From Limonium bicolor (lineage: Eukaryota; Streptophyta; Magnoliopsida; Caryophyllales; Plumbaginaceae): a stretch of DNA of 64,000 bases. Below the pieces are notes generated by a model. That model did not search any database. It saw only the letters and a program-made list of their open reading frames with translations, and had not been told where the DNA came from. Shown here in pieces: positions 1-12,865 of the stretch (position 1 is the stretch's first letter; each line of letters starts with the position of its first letter). Location of the stretch: NCBI GenBank assembly GCA_023374045.1, contig CM041776.1:41422171-41486170 (forward strand), written 5' to 3'. The position numbers and the translations under genes are program-made.

Positions 1-521
1 AAGAGTAATGATGGACATTTAGCCATTCAAAACTCATTTACAAGACAATTTTTCAAAAACGTGCTTTAAGACTCCTTAAAGCACATTTTGCGTTTTAACT
101 TGTTTTCAAGCTTGGTTTTCTTTAGTAATTGATTTAATATGTTCATTAACATATAAATAAGGCATAGGTATGACCATTAGGTCTTATACACATTTATCCC
201 AAGCTTAGAGCACATTTTAGCCCATATTGACCTTAAGGTATTTATTTGTGTTTTGTTTGGTTTCATTGTCTACCAAAGTTTCATAAGGACTTAGTTAGCC
301 TTATAAAGTCATAATTAAACATTATAAAGTCTTGGTAGGCTCTTTGGGTCCTAGCCAAGTTCACACCAAGCTTAGAGCATGTTTTTGCTCAAACCGTGTC
401 TTAGTGTTTTATTGTGTTTTACCATGGTTTAAATGGTTCATTTATATTTCCAAGGCACTTTTTAGCCTTTAAATACCATAGTTTAACATTTACACAACAT
501 ACCAAGGTTTGGGGTATTTCA
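1..521 (-). mobile_element. 3' LTR (partial) of non-autonomous LTR element 1
   Basis: On the minus strand this LTR starts with TGAAATACCCC at 521 and runs off the left edge of the window. It aligns base for base, without any indel, to 9445-9965, the matching part of the 5' LTR. I count only three substitutions over 521 bp, so the insertion is young. Immediately inside it (522-538) lies the purine tract TTTTAAGGGGGGTAGAT expected at the start of a 3' LTR. The family matches the solo LTR at 12866-17447 and, more distantly, the LTRs of the chromovirus at 22027-50188. Confidence 0.9.
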
Positions 522-3500
522 ATCTACCCCCCTTAAAAGAACTTCGTCCTCGAAGTTCACACTTCCTCGCATCATTGGATTAGAATACGGGAATTACTTA
601 TAGCCATAAAACTTCCATTACCAACCACCCTTTACATCCTACCTCGGACTTTATGGTCCGGGTACCTTCACCACACTTGCACCTATACAATATCCCTCAG
701 ACTCTTAGGTCTGGGTGACATAACCACATTTAGACACCTAGGTCTATGTAACACAACACATTTAGACTCATAGGTCTTGATAGCATACACTTTAGGAGAT
801 CAAAGTCAAAATAACCTTTATCACACATACCAAACAACATGTCATAGCATGTATATCAAACAGAAATACCTTTTCCATCTCTCCATGGGTTCGAATCCCA
901 CGTTGAGTACATATACACTGTGATCCCGCAGAACCCGGTCGCGATGGACACCTTCTGGTCCCCGTTCCTTTGGGAGATCAAAACATTCACTTAATTTTTT
1001 TAACATATATACTTCTCATGTCACCGGTCCGAAGACAAAGGCTCATACGTCCTCAGCTCGTGAGCAAGTACTACGAAAATATTCTTTACTAGGTTAAGTA
1101 TATAAGAGAATCCTTTATTCAAAATATTAATCGTCTGTTTTGGAAATACTCATTGAAAATCCTTTTTGAAAACACAACGCAACTCCAAGTCCAATCCTTG
1201 TATTTTTCTTAACATGGTTGTTTGTGACCACTTACAGGGAGCTTCAAGAGTCATCTAACCCTGATGTGATCAGCATCAGTGTTGAACTATCCTTCCACCC
1301 CAATTTGTGTTCGGCTTCCCTTGATCTCATGATAATCAAGTTTCACCTCCCACTTCTTTTTCAACCAACAACTAATTCAAGCATATTCCATTTTCTATCT
1401 TTCAATCCTTCTAGTCATAATCATTACATCTCCAAGGGATAGAACTCCGTCTATCAATCATCACCCAAATCCAACTTAATTCAAGTTACCTAGGGAATTT
1501 AATTCTCACTAGGTTCTATGTCGGTCTCATATCCCTTCATAATTCACAACACTGTATATATATACATATATTTTTTTATCAAAATACAATACATGGCTTA
1601 CATTTATGCACCATCGGGGTTTTAGATCCCCGGGAGTTTCTTTACTCCCTTCCACTTGTACTCTCACACACCACTGTTAACAAAATAAACACACTTCCCA
1701 CAATGGTATTCGCCTCTTCTGTGCGCAATTACCACAATTTACCCACAATCAAATGCGTATGTTTATATAGCACACGCGCCAACCATCATAACAAATCATT
1801 TTGTGCTATGCACACCTAGTTCGCGTACACTTGTACGGTAAAACACACTAAGTGGTTTTGCGCTCTACCCCCCTTAAAAGGGATTACGCCCACGTAATCA
1901 ATCACTAAACCTTGGCTTAAAATGTTCTGCCGTCGTGGAGTGTTTTGACTTCCACGCGGTCTATTACACAATGGATTCTGATTAGAGGATCTTAACCATA
2001 TTGGCGGTTTAGTCCCTAAACCAAGAATTCGCATTGGAGTTGTAACTCATAACCGGTTTCGGTCCTGGCCTGTGAGGCTTTCAGGCATTGATAACTAGCC
2101 ATCCATTCATATTCACAATGTATACCCGGTACCTGACGCATGGGCTCACTGGCCTCTGTTGCGCAACCCTGATAATTATAGAGCTAGTTTGCCCCATTCG
2201 TTACTTACTGTATTGTACATCTCCAATGTATTACCCTTATCTTGGGAAGAATGGTTTCTCAACCGACGCATGGTATCTCTTACCCTGAGCGAATTCGGTG
2301 AGTTTCACGATTTTCCATCCACTTCTCCAATAGCTTACAGCGTAAACTACTATGTAATTCACAATGATTGACTTGCTTCTACCGACTTACTGTCGGTTGA
2401 GATTGAGCTACTACCTAGTGTGTAGTGCCCTCTCAGCTAATTACAACATTTGGGGTATATTCCATACCGATATTTGGCAGTTAGTGCTACTGTAGTCACT
2501 TACTGTTAATCATGTTTCCACATTTGGTTTTATACAAGTACTCTTTTATTGGTGCGGCCTTGCATTTCCTATGCATCGGCCATTATAACATTATTCCTCC
2601 ACAATTACCATGCTTCTGATTCCTAGCTATCCCACTCGATCATTACTGCGCAAGTGCAATACCAAAACACTCAGTCATACAGAGTGCAGAGGCGTAAACT
2701 CCTGACAGTAAATCTCTCATGCGATTGCGATAGGAATTTACACTGTGTTTTACTAAAATTCTTACCACATGATACTTGTCACCGGCTTACTGCTCGGTTC
2801 GTTTGCTACCATTTACTGTTGTGCCTCCACTGGGTTTAACTCATAACTCTGCTCCCTCCCCATTTTATCATCTAACAATACTCACCCAACGGTCGCTTAT
2901 TGCGCACCGTATCCTTACTCATTATACCACATCAACTTATACTGCATCCGCTATTACGCTGGGTTTATCTGGCCACTTATTTGGCTGATTTTTTTTGAAT
3001 ATACTACTATTTTTCTTGAGCCTTTACGTTTCTTGAGCGTTGTTCGCTACACATTTAGCTTCACACACCTATGGTGATTGCTATCAGACTTATTACTCTT
3101 CCTGTGTACACAACTGGTACGAGCACTACTTTTCGTAATATTTTATTCAAATCATCCTGGGGTAATAACAACATGGTCTATCCTCCACATACTTCTTGAA
3201 CTTGGTCCACACAACTACCGCTCTCGCGGTTTCACAATATCGAGAGGTATCCCCACTCTTAGAGCAGTGGTTCGTTCTCCGCTCTATTTCCTTGTGTAAC
3301 ATATACTTCTGCAACCGATCAAATTTACATATCACAAGTTGTTGTGGCTCATAAGCCTTACCGTCATGATTCCTTCCAAGTTATCTCTCTGGCAACTTAG
3401 GGTCCTACTTTTAAGTGGGTTTACCTTCAGTGTTTAATCCGGGTAATTGTTCCAAATCTTGTGTTTCTGTTATATTGCTCCATCTAACAATGTTTAATCC

Positions 3501-5377
3501 AAATACCCCTCAAGGATTGCTCCTGAGTGTTATTAAAATATGCCATTACATCTGGCTTGCACTCATGGGTACATTCCGTTAGCCACGCCTTTTGCGTTCT
3601 TCACTGGTTATTATCTTCTTCTGTAAAGATCAACATTTCCAGATAGTGTAGGTACTGATTCTGGGAGTTTCATCCCGTTCATTGCACATTAATGTGTCCA
3701 CATTAGGCATCTGCCTTTCCCTGCTTTCCAGCTATCATGTTTATCCCTGAGGATCCTTAAGACATATGCTATGTCTTTACTTAACAGTTTGTGCACTTCG
3801 CACTTCCTAACTCTTAAACATTTCCTTGAAAGGAATTCACTAATCCTTTTAATCTCGTTAACTTAACTGGGTTCCTTAACTTCAACCATTCATGGTAATC
3901 CTTAGCTCTTGATTGACTTATACTGCTGACCGTAGTACGGAGTCGACTACTTCCCGTGTTTCGGACTCTACTTGTATACATATATGGGGCATCATACTGA
4001 TACATTACCACTTACCCGACTAACCCATAAGTAGGTCTGTCAGGCCCACAAGCTCCTATCGGAGTGCGGTCGTCCCACAACACAGTTGGTACACTCGTAG
4101 TGTCCGTCACACGCCTAGGTGAAGTATTCTGTTGTCAACTCCCTTATATTGTCCGGTGACAATATTCATTCCTTGCTTCCCGAACTTAATCGAGGGAAAG
4201 TTTATCCACTGTTGTATCCTTGTCAACTGTCCTTGGTTTTACTGGTTTGGTGTAAAAGAAGGTTAGAAAGAAGTGTTGGTTTGAAAGAAAATCTGGTTTT
4301 GAAAAGAAAAGGGTTGAGTAAATCTGAGTTTGAAAGAAAATTTCCATGGTTCCACAACATCTTCTTACCTTAACCAAGTCTAGCTTCTTGCTGAGTGGTG
4401 TATTTACAATTACGGGGGTTAGGCTAACAAGCCTTTCCACTGTTATGACGATTACAGTTAACTTTATGGTACTTCACCAAGTACTTTGTAGTGGTTATAA
4501 ATTTTCCGAATAGCCCTGTTATAGCAGCACTTGCTATGGCAAGTGCGCCATGCTAACTGGCTATCGGTTCAACACATACCGGTTGTGGTATTGTTTTTAT
4601 CCGCACTGTCATCAGTGGCCTTGTTGGCCCTCACTGATGTTACTGTCTTGATAATAACTTCTCTAGGTGACTTCTCACTGTATTCCCATCATAATTATCA
4701 ACTGGGGTGTCTCCCATTCTTGGAGTCCCCTTTTTACTTAGCATTATTTTCTCTTTGTAGCCCGTTCCACGCATTGTCGTGGTTACTGAGACTTGTCTCT
4801 TGCTTGGGCACTACGTTATAGTTCCCTTGTCGGTTGATATACCGTTGGTGTATTATTTATCAACTGTGGTCCCGTAGACATTCGTCTCGGGTTTCACTAA
4901 TCCACTTCTTGCCTGTTGCACGGTCAGTGCGTTGCAAGCTGGTTATTCTCGACTGCTCTGCATGTCGACCCAGGTTGCCGGAAATTCCATTCTTCTGTAC
5001 ACTGATTCTTCGCTCTTCGCTATGAAATGCGGTTAACACTGTTTAGATAGGAACCGTCTCCGGGATTCCCAGTTTTCGGGATCTTCCGTATGACAGGTTC
5101 TCCCGTACTCTGAAGGTATTTAATAACAGCCAGATCGGGTATTCCCGAGTAAGAGTGGACTTCCATCTCTCTGGCGTCCTTTCCCAAGTTATAAAACAGG
5201 GATTGTGGAGGGTGGGAAGGATACTATAGGTTTCCAGTATTCACTGATAGTTCCTATCTAGCGTATCTCTCACGCTATCACTCAACCCTTAACCCAAAGT
5301 ACTTAAATCCTAACTCGGTATTTCCTAAGCTCGGTAATTTAGTCATCAGAGCGATACTTCGCTCTGATACCACTTTT
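522..5377 (-). mobile_element. Coding-free interior of LTR element 1
   Basis: The interior is bounded by a primer-binding site TGGTATCAGAGC (initiator-Met tRNA type, rc of 5361-5372), five bases inside the 5' LTR, and by a polypurine tract beside the 3' LTR. The leader after the primer site resembles the leader of the chromovirus at 26064 and that of the short element at 36230. No gag, protease, reverse transcriptase or integrase motif is visible in any frame, and no open frame exceeds about 100 codons. A second copy of the purine tract lies at 1864-1880. The middle, about 2.1-5.0 kb, contains many short perfect hairpins. I infer a LARD-like non-autonomous element moved in trans; a very old, unrecognisable coding region is the alternative, but the near-identical LTRs argue against age. 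Confidence 0.8.
5361..5372 (-). promoter_or_regulatory. Primer-binding site of element 1
   Basis: The reverse complement reads TGGTATCAGAGC, the usual plant primer site complementary to initiator-Met tRNA. It lies five bases inside the LTR, the same spacing as in the chromovirus and in the nested element at 36 kb. Confidence 0.9.
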
Positions 5378-8300
5378 TGTAACACCTCAACCACCACCGT
5401 ACACTTAACATCAAACTGCAGCGGAAACCTCAACTCATCGCATTACTTAATTCAATGGTGTTACACGCCGTTAACCACCCACGTGGCTAACAAGGCTAAT
5501 ACATATACATTTATATCGGTCTGATGGACTAGATTCCCGAGCAACTACACAATACGATCCTTATTCCATTTTCAACATTTATTATGTACATACATTCCTA
5601 CTGTACCGAGTATCTAAAAACTAATGCCGATAACAATTTCGGTCTTACTACGCTTACAATGCTTACGCCATTTAAATGGCTACCCATGTATAACATCTAC
5701 CCCGTCCTACTCTCGAACGGCTTCCAGCTCCTTGTACCTGAAATAGAAAAGGAGAGAAAGGGTGGCCCCCGAGGGGCTCAGCACCTTTGCTGGTATGGTA
5801 ATCCCGCAGCCCACATGCTACCGGGCCACGCACAACTAATTGTCGTCTTAACATGCAGTTGATTATATTTAAATCATGCATACAAGCCATAAACATACAA
5901 CACATAACATTTCGCCTCAATGGGCTCAACCTAACCAACACATCCACACTTAACAAACCATCCAATGGTTCCTTAAACCCTAGAGTGGCTCCTCTAAACG
6001 GAGCTACTTCCTTAATGAACGACACGTACCCATTAATCGGGTTATCTTAAACGCCTCTTGTCACAAACTGGGATTCATTTCCATGATCCACACACTCCAT
6101 ATCCTACAACATACCTCATTCCTCACACAACAATACATAACAACACCTTTCTTGTTTCGACGTACACATGATAACATCGCATTCATTTTAAACACCTAAT
6201 GTATACATCCATAGCATAGCAAGGGAAATTGCCTAGCACAATATCAACACAAGACACCATAAGATCGGTTCACACAAGGAACCTTCCACCATAGTTAGTA
6301 TATATATAGTGAGCCTAGAGATTATTGTCAATCTCATGCTAAGCTCGTTACCAACCTCGTTACCGTCCAGTTATATCGAACGGTTAACTTAAACCAAGGT
6401 GTGTCGGATATAGTAATCCCAAGCACACCGAAATAACATTCGTATGCCCCTGTGGCCCGACGTGAGTCAGTAATTAGCTTTGGATAAGCTAAGGGAAGGT
6501 GGAAACCAAATTGGAATACAACCTATACATACACCAAGAGAGCCGAACCGGATATGACATCGACTCCCGTCCATTACACGCGTGGCCGGAACAACCGGAC
6601 TCCTCACCCCCCATTAGTACATATACACTTAATAATAAGTAGTTAGAGATCCATTATGGAGCCTACCACATCCACACACCATACGGTATCATAACCGAGT
6701 TAAGCACACAAGGGAGGTTCACACACTTGCATACAACAACAATGTCCAACTAACTCACACATAGCCGGGGTTAGCACGTTCCCAAGGTTTGGGCCGCCAA
6801 CTCCGAATACCGATCACTCATGTGTTCCTAGATTTGGTTAGCTAAGGTTTAACACATATTTGAGGTTAAATGGTATCGGAGGCCAATTTCGCCACATAAA
6901 TGAATTACTATAAACTCATTACATGTTTTATCCTACAAGGTGGCAAACACTCAGTAAAACATATTGGCATACAAGCCGGTGTAATCCGGTAGGACACAGG
7001 TTGCAAGAAAACCATACCTGTCACCGGAGTCCACTTTACCACGTCCACTTATGTTCCTCGAGCAATTCTCGAACAACTGATAACATTACATGTACTTTTA
7101 TTAACATCAGGGTAGCATGATTATTTAATGTCTAATGCTTATAACTTTTTCCCCTTTAACTTAGTTACATAACTTCATTCTTTAACTTGTTTTACTTTTA
7201 CATTTCAACACAACTTTTTACCCACTTCATTGTCATTATAACTCACCTAACATGTCCTTAACAACTTTATAACTTCATTACTAATCAATCCCCATCATTA
7301 CATATCATTTCATAACCTTAACCCATGTTTTTGGTCCGACCGGACTTACCGACCGGACTTGTCCATGTCCGGTCGATTCCAGAACACATTTCCGCCAAAA
7401 TATTTCTACTCCGACCGACCTTGTAAGTCCGGTCCTATGTCCGGTCCATTCCAGAAACTAATTCTCGCAGGGTAAACTAGGCCCGACCGAACTTGCAAGT
7501 CTGGTCGCAAGTCCGGTCTGCCCCAGATCTTTGTTTTCCTTTTTACATTCAACCCCAAACTTCACCCCATATATCCTAGTATACCCTAACCTCATTTGGG
7601 CACTTCAAACACACCTTAAGATATCCTTAAACTCACAAAACTCTTTTTCTAATTCCTTTAACCTTTACTTATATCTTCACAAAATTTCTAACACTTACAA
7701 TGTTTTCTCCTAGTTTTTCAAGTGGTGTTTCATCCTTAATAACCTTTATACCAAAGTGTTTCCTCACCATCATAACATCATCTCCCAAGCATCTTCTCTT
7801 ACTAACCAAATCTTCTCTTTCACAACTCCTTAAAGTTCCTTTCTCAAAACCTTATCTATACATTATTCCCACCTTGCACATCACATAACCTAAACCTTAA
7901 ACAAACTTCTTCAAGACTTTAATACATTCTCAGAACACACATTGAATTCCTAGAACTTCCAAGATAACACCTAAATCCTTGCATCACTCTAAATCACCTT
8001 AATACTTGTTTTCTTCTCAAGTAAACATTTATTCACCTTTAACACTTCCTAGTTCATCAAAACCATTTAAAACACTTAGATCTTCTTACACATTTTCCCA
8101 AATTTGGCCATAGCTTCTCTTGTATATACTCACATCCAACCACTTAGGTTTTTACCTTATTTCATTCAAGAACACCTAAAATCCATCAAACACATTTTTA
8201 TACACAAGACTTCACACATTTAGCACTACATCACAATATAGTGCATAACTTAAATTGCTTGGCACTTAGGCCCTTAAACAACATGGCTCTTAGGCCCTTA

Positions 8301-9965
8301 AACTGCATAAACCTTAAACACTGAATCTCCACAATATATAAGCCTTTGACCTGCAATTACACACACCAAGACATATGTTCCTTTACTAGTCTCCTTGAGA
8401 AACACCTTACTAAGTCATTCACCATTTGCTCTTTAGGTAGTTTTAGCAAGCATTATAAGCTCATTTCTCCTAAGGCATTAAACCACATTGAGATAGCATG
8501 TTTACCTCTTTTCCACACAAACTTCTTTCTTGTTTCCTCTTAAAACCGGTAAGGCATTTCTTTCCTTGTCAACTACTAAACAATATACCAACATTGAAAT
8601 GAGTATATAAGCTTTATGCTTCATCTCATTGTAAACCCTAGGTTTACATTATTTCAAAACATTAATGTAGTTGTTTTACCTTGATCTTTGAAGGGTGTTT
8701 GAATATCTATGAAGAGAGGACTCCACCTAGTCCTTGAAAGATTCAAATGGAGCTAGAACAAAGCAACACAAGGAGCTCCATCAATGAATATTTTCGGTTA
8801 ATGACAAAACATGGAGGAAACTTGATTTTTCTTTGAGATTCCTTACCTAGAAGCAAAGGAGATCAATAATATGTGGAAAGACAAGCTCAAGCTCCATCAA
8901 TGGTGGAACTCCATGGCACCGAAATGGTGATCTTGAAATTTTGAGAAGATAGGAATGAAGAGCTTGATGAGAGGAAGAGAATGGTGGTGTTTTTTTGATT
9001 TGGTTAAGTGAGCTATGTTTTACAAGGGTTCAAAGGTGGACTTCCATGGTGGTGGTGCTGTATGAACGTGAGAACAGAGAGAAGAGAGGTAGAAGAGAGC
9101 TTGGATACGTGGGGAAATGAAGAAGGAAATGAAAGAATGAGATAAGTTTTGCTTTTTGGAAGATATTTGTACTTAAAAAGCAAATAGTACTTAAGTTAGT
9201 CATTCTTTATTTCCTTAGCATGTTAACAAGGGTGGTGAGTCACCACACCTTAAAACCGGCCCCCAATAGTACCTAGGGGTATTTTAGACTTTATTAATCA
9301 ATTGTCTCACTTATAGTAACATATGTTACAAACTAGCTTATAAAAATCACTATTCACAAAAACAAGGCACATAGAAGTGAAATTTTTGATTTCCCATTGA
9401 TATAGACTTCCAAATGTGATACTATATAGTACACATGTTAATTAAAGAGTAATGATGGACATTTAGCCATTCAAAACTCATTTACAAGACAATTTTTCAA
9501 AAACGTGCTTTAAGACTCCTTAAAGCACATTTTGCGTTTTAACTTGTTTTCAAGCTTGGTTTTCTTTAGTAATTGATTTAATATGTTCATTAACATATAA
9601 ATAAGGCATAGGTATGACCATTAGGTCTTATACACATCTATCCCAAGCTTAGAGCACATTTTAGCCCATATTGACCTTAAGGTATTTATTTGTGTTTTGT
9701 TTGGTTTCATTGTCTACCAAAGTTTCATAAGGACTTAATTAGCCTTATAAAGTCATAATTAAACATTATAAAGTCTTGGTAGGCTCTTTGGGTCCTAGCC
9801 AAGTTCACACCAAGCTTAGAGCATGTTTTTGCTCAAACCGTGTCTTAGTGTTTTATTGTGTTTTACCATGGTTTAAATGGTTCATTTATATTTCCAAGGC
9901 ACTTTTTAGCCTTTAAATACCATAGTTTAACATTTACATAACATACCAAGGTTTGGGGTATTTCA
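5378..9965 (-). mobile_element. 5' LTR of element 1 (4588 bp)
   Basis: On the minus strand it runs from TGAAATACCCC at 9965 to GTGTTACA at 5378. It is homologous along its length to the solo LTR at 12866-17447. Recognisable parts are a tandem hairpin array (7334-7522), a conserved stem-loop (6359-6388), a conserved segment of GC-rich hairpins followed by a pyrimidine-rich CAG acceptor-like site (rc of about 5735-5850), and a CACGTG-containing stem-loop (5474-5495) 102 bp from the LTR end. The frames of up to 117 codons here are not conserved in the chromovirus LTR and I do not call them genes. The right-hand target duplication would be 9966-9970 (AACTC), but its partner lies outside the window. 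Confidence 0.9.
7334..7522 (-). repeat. Tandem hairpin array in element 1 LTR
   Basis: About three 60-70 bp units carry inverted GGTC/GACC words, for example CCGACCGGACTT facing GTCCGGTCGATTCC. Units are separated by linkers ending in CCAGAA. The same kind of array sits at the comparable place in the solo LTR (15289-15542) and the chromovirus LTRs. Confidence 0.75.
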
Positions 9966-12365
9966 AACTCTCTCTTATCCCACTTTAGATGCATTTTCGA
10001 GGTAAGGTTGACATTTTTAAGAAAATAACAATTCAGATTAAGTAGTGTTTTTTGTCCAATATGACATTATTAATGTGATTAAGCTGATTGGTCAACACGT
10101 AGTTAACTTCCTAATAACATACTTATAGTTCAGGGGCTCATAGTCAAAGATACCTTAACCTCGAGGTGGTTACCAGTAATTATGAAAAACACAAGGGGGT
10201 TAACTGTAATATCCTAAATCCTCAAGAGGGTTTTGAGTAATTTACTCAATTTTAAAATGTATGTGGCCACAGGCCTAATGTCCATACCCACGGACCTTAA
10301 GAGTCTGGGGCCATGGATAAGGTGTCCGTGGGTCCAGACATACATGAAAAATCCAAAATTTTCAAAAAAATATGAAGTCATGCCACCGTCCGGGGGCGTC
10401 CGCGGCTTCGAACGGGGCGTATGTGACCCTGGATGGGACGTCCGTGGGTGCAGACCCCCCTCAGACGGCGGCGTTTCAGGCGTATGCCAGCGGTGTTTTT
10501 CTGTCAAATTTTATGGGTAGATTCCTTGAAAGATTTTAAACATGTTAGTAATCAAAACATTTCAATTTGAAGTGAAATTAAACACAAAACTTAACTCACA
10601 AGTTATTAAACGGAAACCAAACTAAACCCTCATTAAGACGTCTGGAAAATTTAATTCGACTGGAAAATTAAACCTAGAGCATATTAAAACCGAGGGTGTT
10701 AGAAAATTGAGTTTCTAACCTGTTTTGACCTCGATAAGCAGATGTTCCTTCACTTCAGGATTTTTCGATGGCTTCATTGATGGCCAATCGGTGGAATATG
10801 AGCCCGAGCTTCTAAGTACTTGATCTGGGTGGTTCCCTTTACGTTTTGATGATGATTTCTATGACTTTTGGTGGTTAGATTGTCGGTTGAAGTTCAAAGA
10901 ATTCGTTTTTATGGTTTCAGGAAGATTTTGGTATGATTCGGTGGTTAGGAGTGTGAAAAACGTGGGAGGTAGGTTTGTGGCCATGTTTTTTTTACTTTGT
11001 AGGGTCTAGGAATGTCATTTGAGTTAGAAGGAAGGGTTCCTTATATAGACAATGAAAGAGATAGAAAAACTTCGGTAAAAGATCTAAGTTTACCGAAACT
11101 GGTCAGGTAACTTATGGGTGAAATCTGACTATGAAAATTTACTAGCATCTAAAGGAAGATGTTTATGATTTTTACAATGCAAAATTATTTTACTTTCATA
11201 AAAGAATAATTTTAAAATTAATTTTCCATCAAATGAAACACAAACAAAACCTAATTCAGAAACCGGAAAAAGTCAGTTTAATCTCAAATTTGAACAGAGA
11301 ATATGTTTAACCCAATGGAGTTAGAAAATTTGATTTCCAGCCTATTTTACCTTCAGGATTTGGGAGTTCTTTCACGTCGATAATTATCAAAAGCTTCGTC
11401 AACGGCAGTCTCGGATTTATTTCTACCCGAGCTTCTGACCCTTGATTATTGGTGTGTTCTTCACGTTTTGATGGTGGTTTTGTGGGTGTTTGATGATTTG
11501 TGTGGCAATGGGAGATCAAAAACTAGTTTTCATGTGGATTTTGGTGGAATTTCGGTGTTGATTCAGAGGCTCGGTAATGCATAATGTGGGAGACTTGTGG
11601 ATGGCCGGGTATTGTGACTTGTTAGGGTTCTTGGGAGATAAAGTAAACTCGGTAAAAAAGCCAAGTTCACCGGGATTTGGTTGGGTAACTTCTGAAAGTA
11701 CAATGACCATGAGATTTTGCCAGCATGTAAAAGTGTATTTATGATTTTTCTAGTCAAAAAATGAAATTTTCGGATAAGGGAATATTTAAAAAAAACAATT
11801 TTTCATTAGATCTGTTCAGAAATTAATAGGAAATTATTGAATTTTCAAAAATTCCAAATCCCATAGCCATCATGCTCTAAATTTCATCATTTATCATGCG
11901 TTAAAATTTCAAACCATTTCGAGTTGATTTGAGTTAATATCGGAAGAGAGAGAAAGTTACGAGATGACTCGTTCGTTTTGGGCTTTGGGCTTCGAATTAA
12001 ACTTGTTGGGCTTTTGGTCGTGGATGGACTTAGTGACCAGATTGCAAAGTTTAATTTATTGTATGGAAGCCTTTTATTTTTTGAAAATTGAGAATTTGTA
12101 TTATAATAAAGGTTAGCTTATAATATGTAATAAAAACTAATTTTTCAAAATAAAAATTCCCCAAAAATTATGAAAAATGCCCCTCGTGATGATTAAGCTG
12201 TCTCAATTATCCAAAGATGTGTGAGTTAATCTGCAAGGATAGAAAAAATATTAAAATATTCTAATCAACTCGGTGTTCCATGCTCTTTGACCATGTTACC
12301 CTTTATGGCATTCGTGTCCTAAGAGACCCTTTTTGAGGGGTTAAAATTTTTGGTATAACACTTCA
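9966..12365. repeat. Unclassified repeat region with a diverged tandem duplication
   Basis: There is no convincing gene here. Two strongly diverged copies of one ~450-500 bp sequence follow each other at about 10690-11150 and 11290-11710, sharing phrases such as GTTAGAAAATT, CCCGAGCTTCT and ACGTTTTGATG. Upstream, 10265-10470 has GGTCC/GGACC inverted words like those of the LTR hairpin arrays, and the stretch around 10130-10250 looks like the end of an old LTR. I see no target duplication or primer site, so the class is open. Confidence 0.45.
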
Positions 12366-12865
12366 TTTTGTAGTTTTGGTTGCTTCTGGTGTCGTTCTTT
12401 TAAGATGAATTCTTCATGGCGATACTGCAACCAGGCTGCAACACTTGAGCAAAACTCAAGTGTGGGGTTGTTCTACGTATGGCGACAACAAAATCCAGGA
12501 GAGTTCTAGTTTTAATTTCTTTTAATTTTGGTTTTTGTTCCTGACTACTCTGTCATGTTTCCTTTGGACATAAATGTGTTTCTACGTGTTCTAAGTTTTC
12601 ACTCCTGCCTTGTCACATAATGAGGACATTGTTTGATTTTAAGTGTGGGGTAAGGTAGTGACTTCCAGTTATTACTTCAGACCACTAGTTTATGTTTGCT
12701 TTCAGGTGATAAATAATATGCTTATCTAATGCCAATGTTGAATTTTGGGTGATAATTTTTGTTGAAGTCTGAAATTGAGCCTAGTGACTACCTGAAAAAA
12801 AATTATGCTTAAAAGTTGTCTTCCCGGGTTTGTTTTTCTTATATTTAGTCTGTTTTCACTAAAAC
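12366..12865 (+). mobile_element. 3' interior of a Tat/Athila-like gypsy element (left part)
   Basis: The sequence has two copies of the word AAGTGTGGGG (about 12458 and 12641), one next to GAGGACATTGTTTGATTTT. Such words are typical of the non-coding tract between pol and the 3' LTR in plant Tat/Athila elements. The tract is interrupted at 12866 by the solo LTR and appears to continue at 17448. No coding remains are visible. The assignment rests on this word pattern and on the LTR at 18121. Confidence 0.5.

Noticed and set aside
880..905. B-box-like GGGTTCGAATCCC suggesting a tRNA gene
   Set aside because: There is no A-box at the right distance, no acceptor stem and no T-tract.
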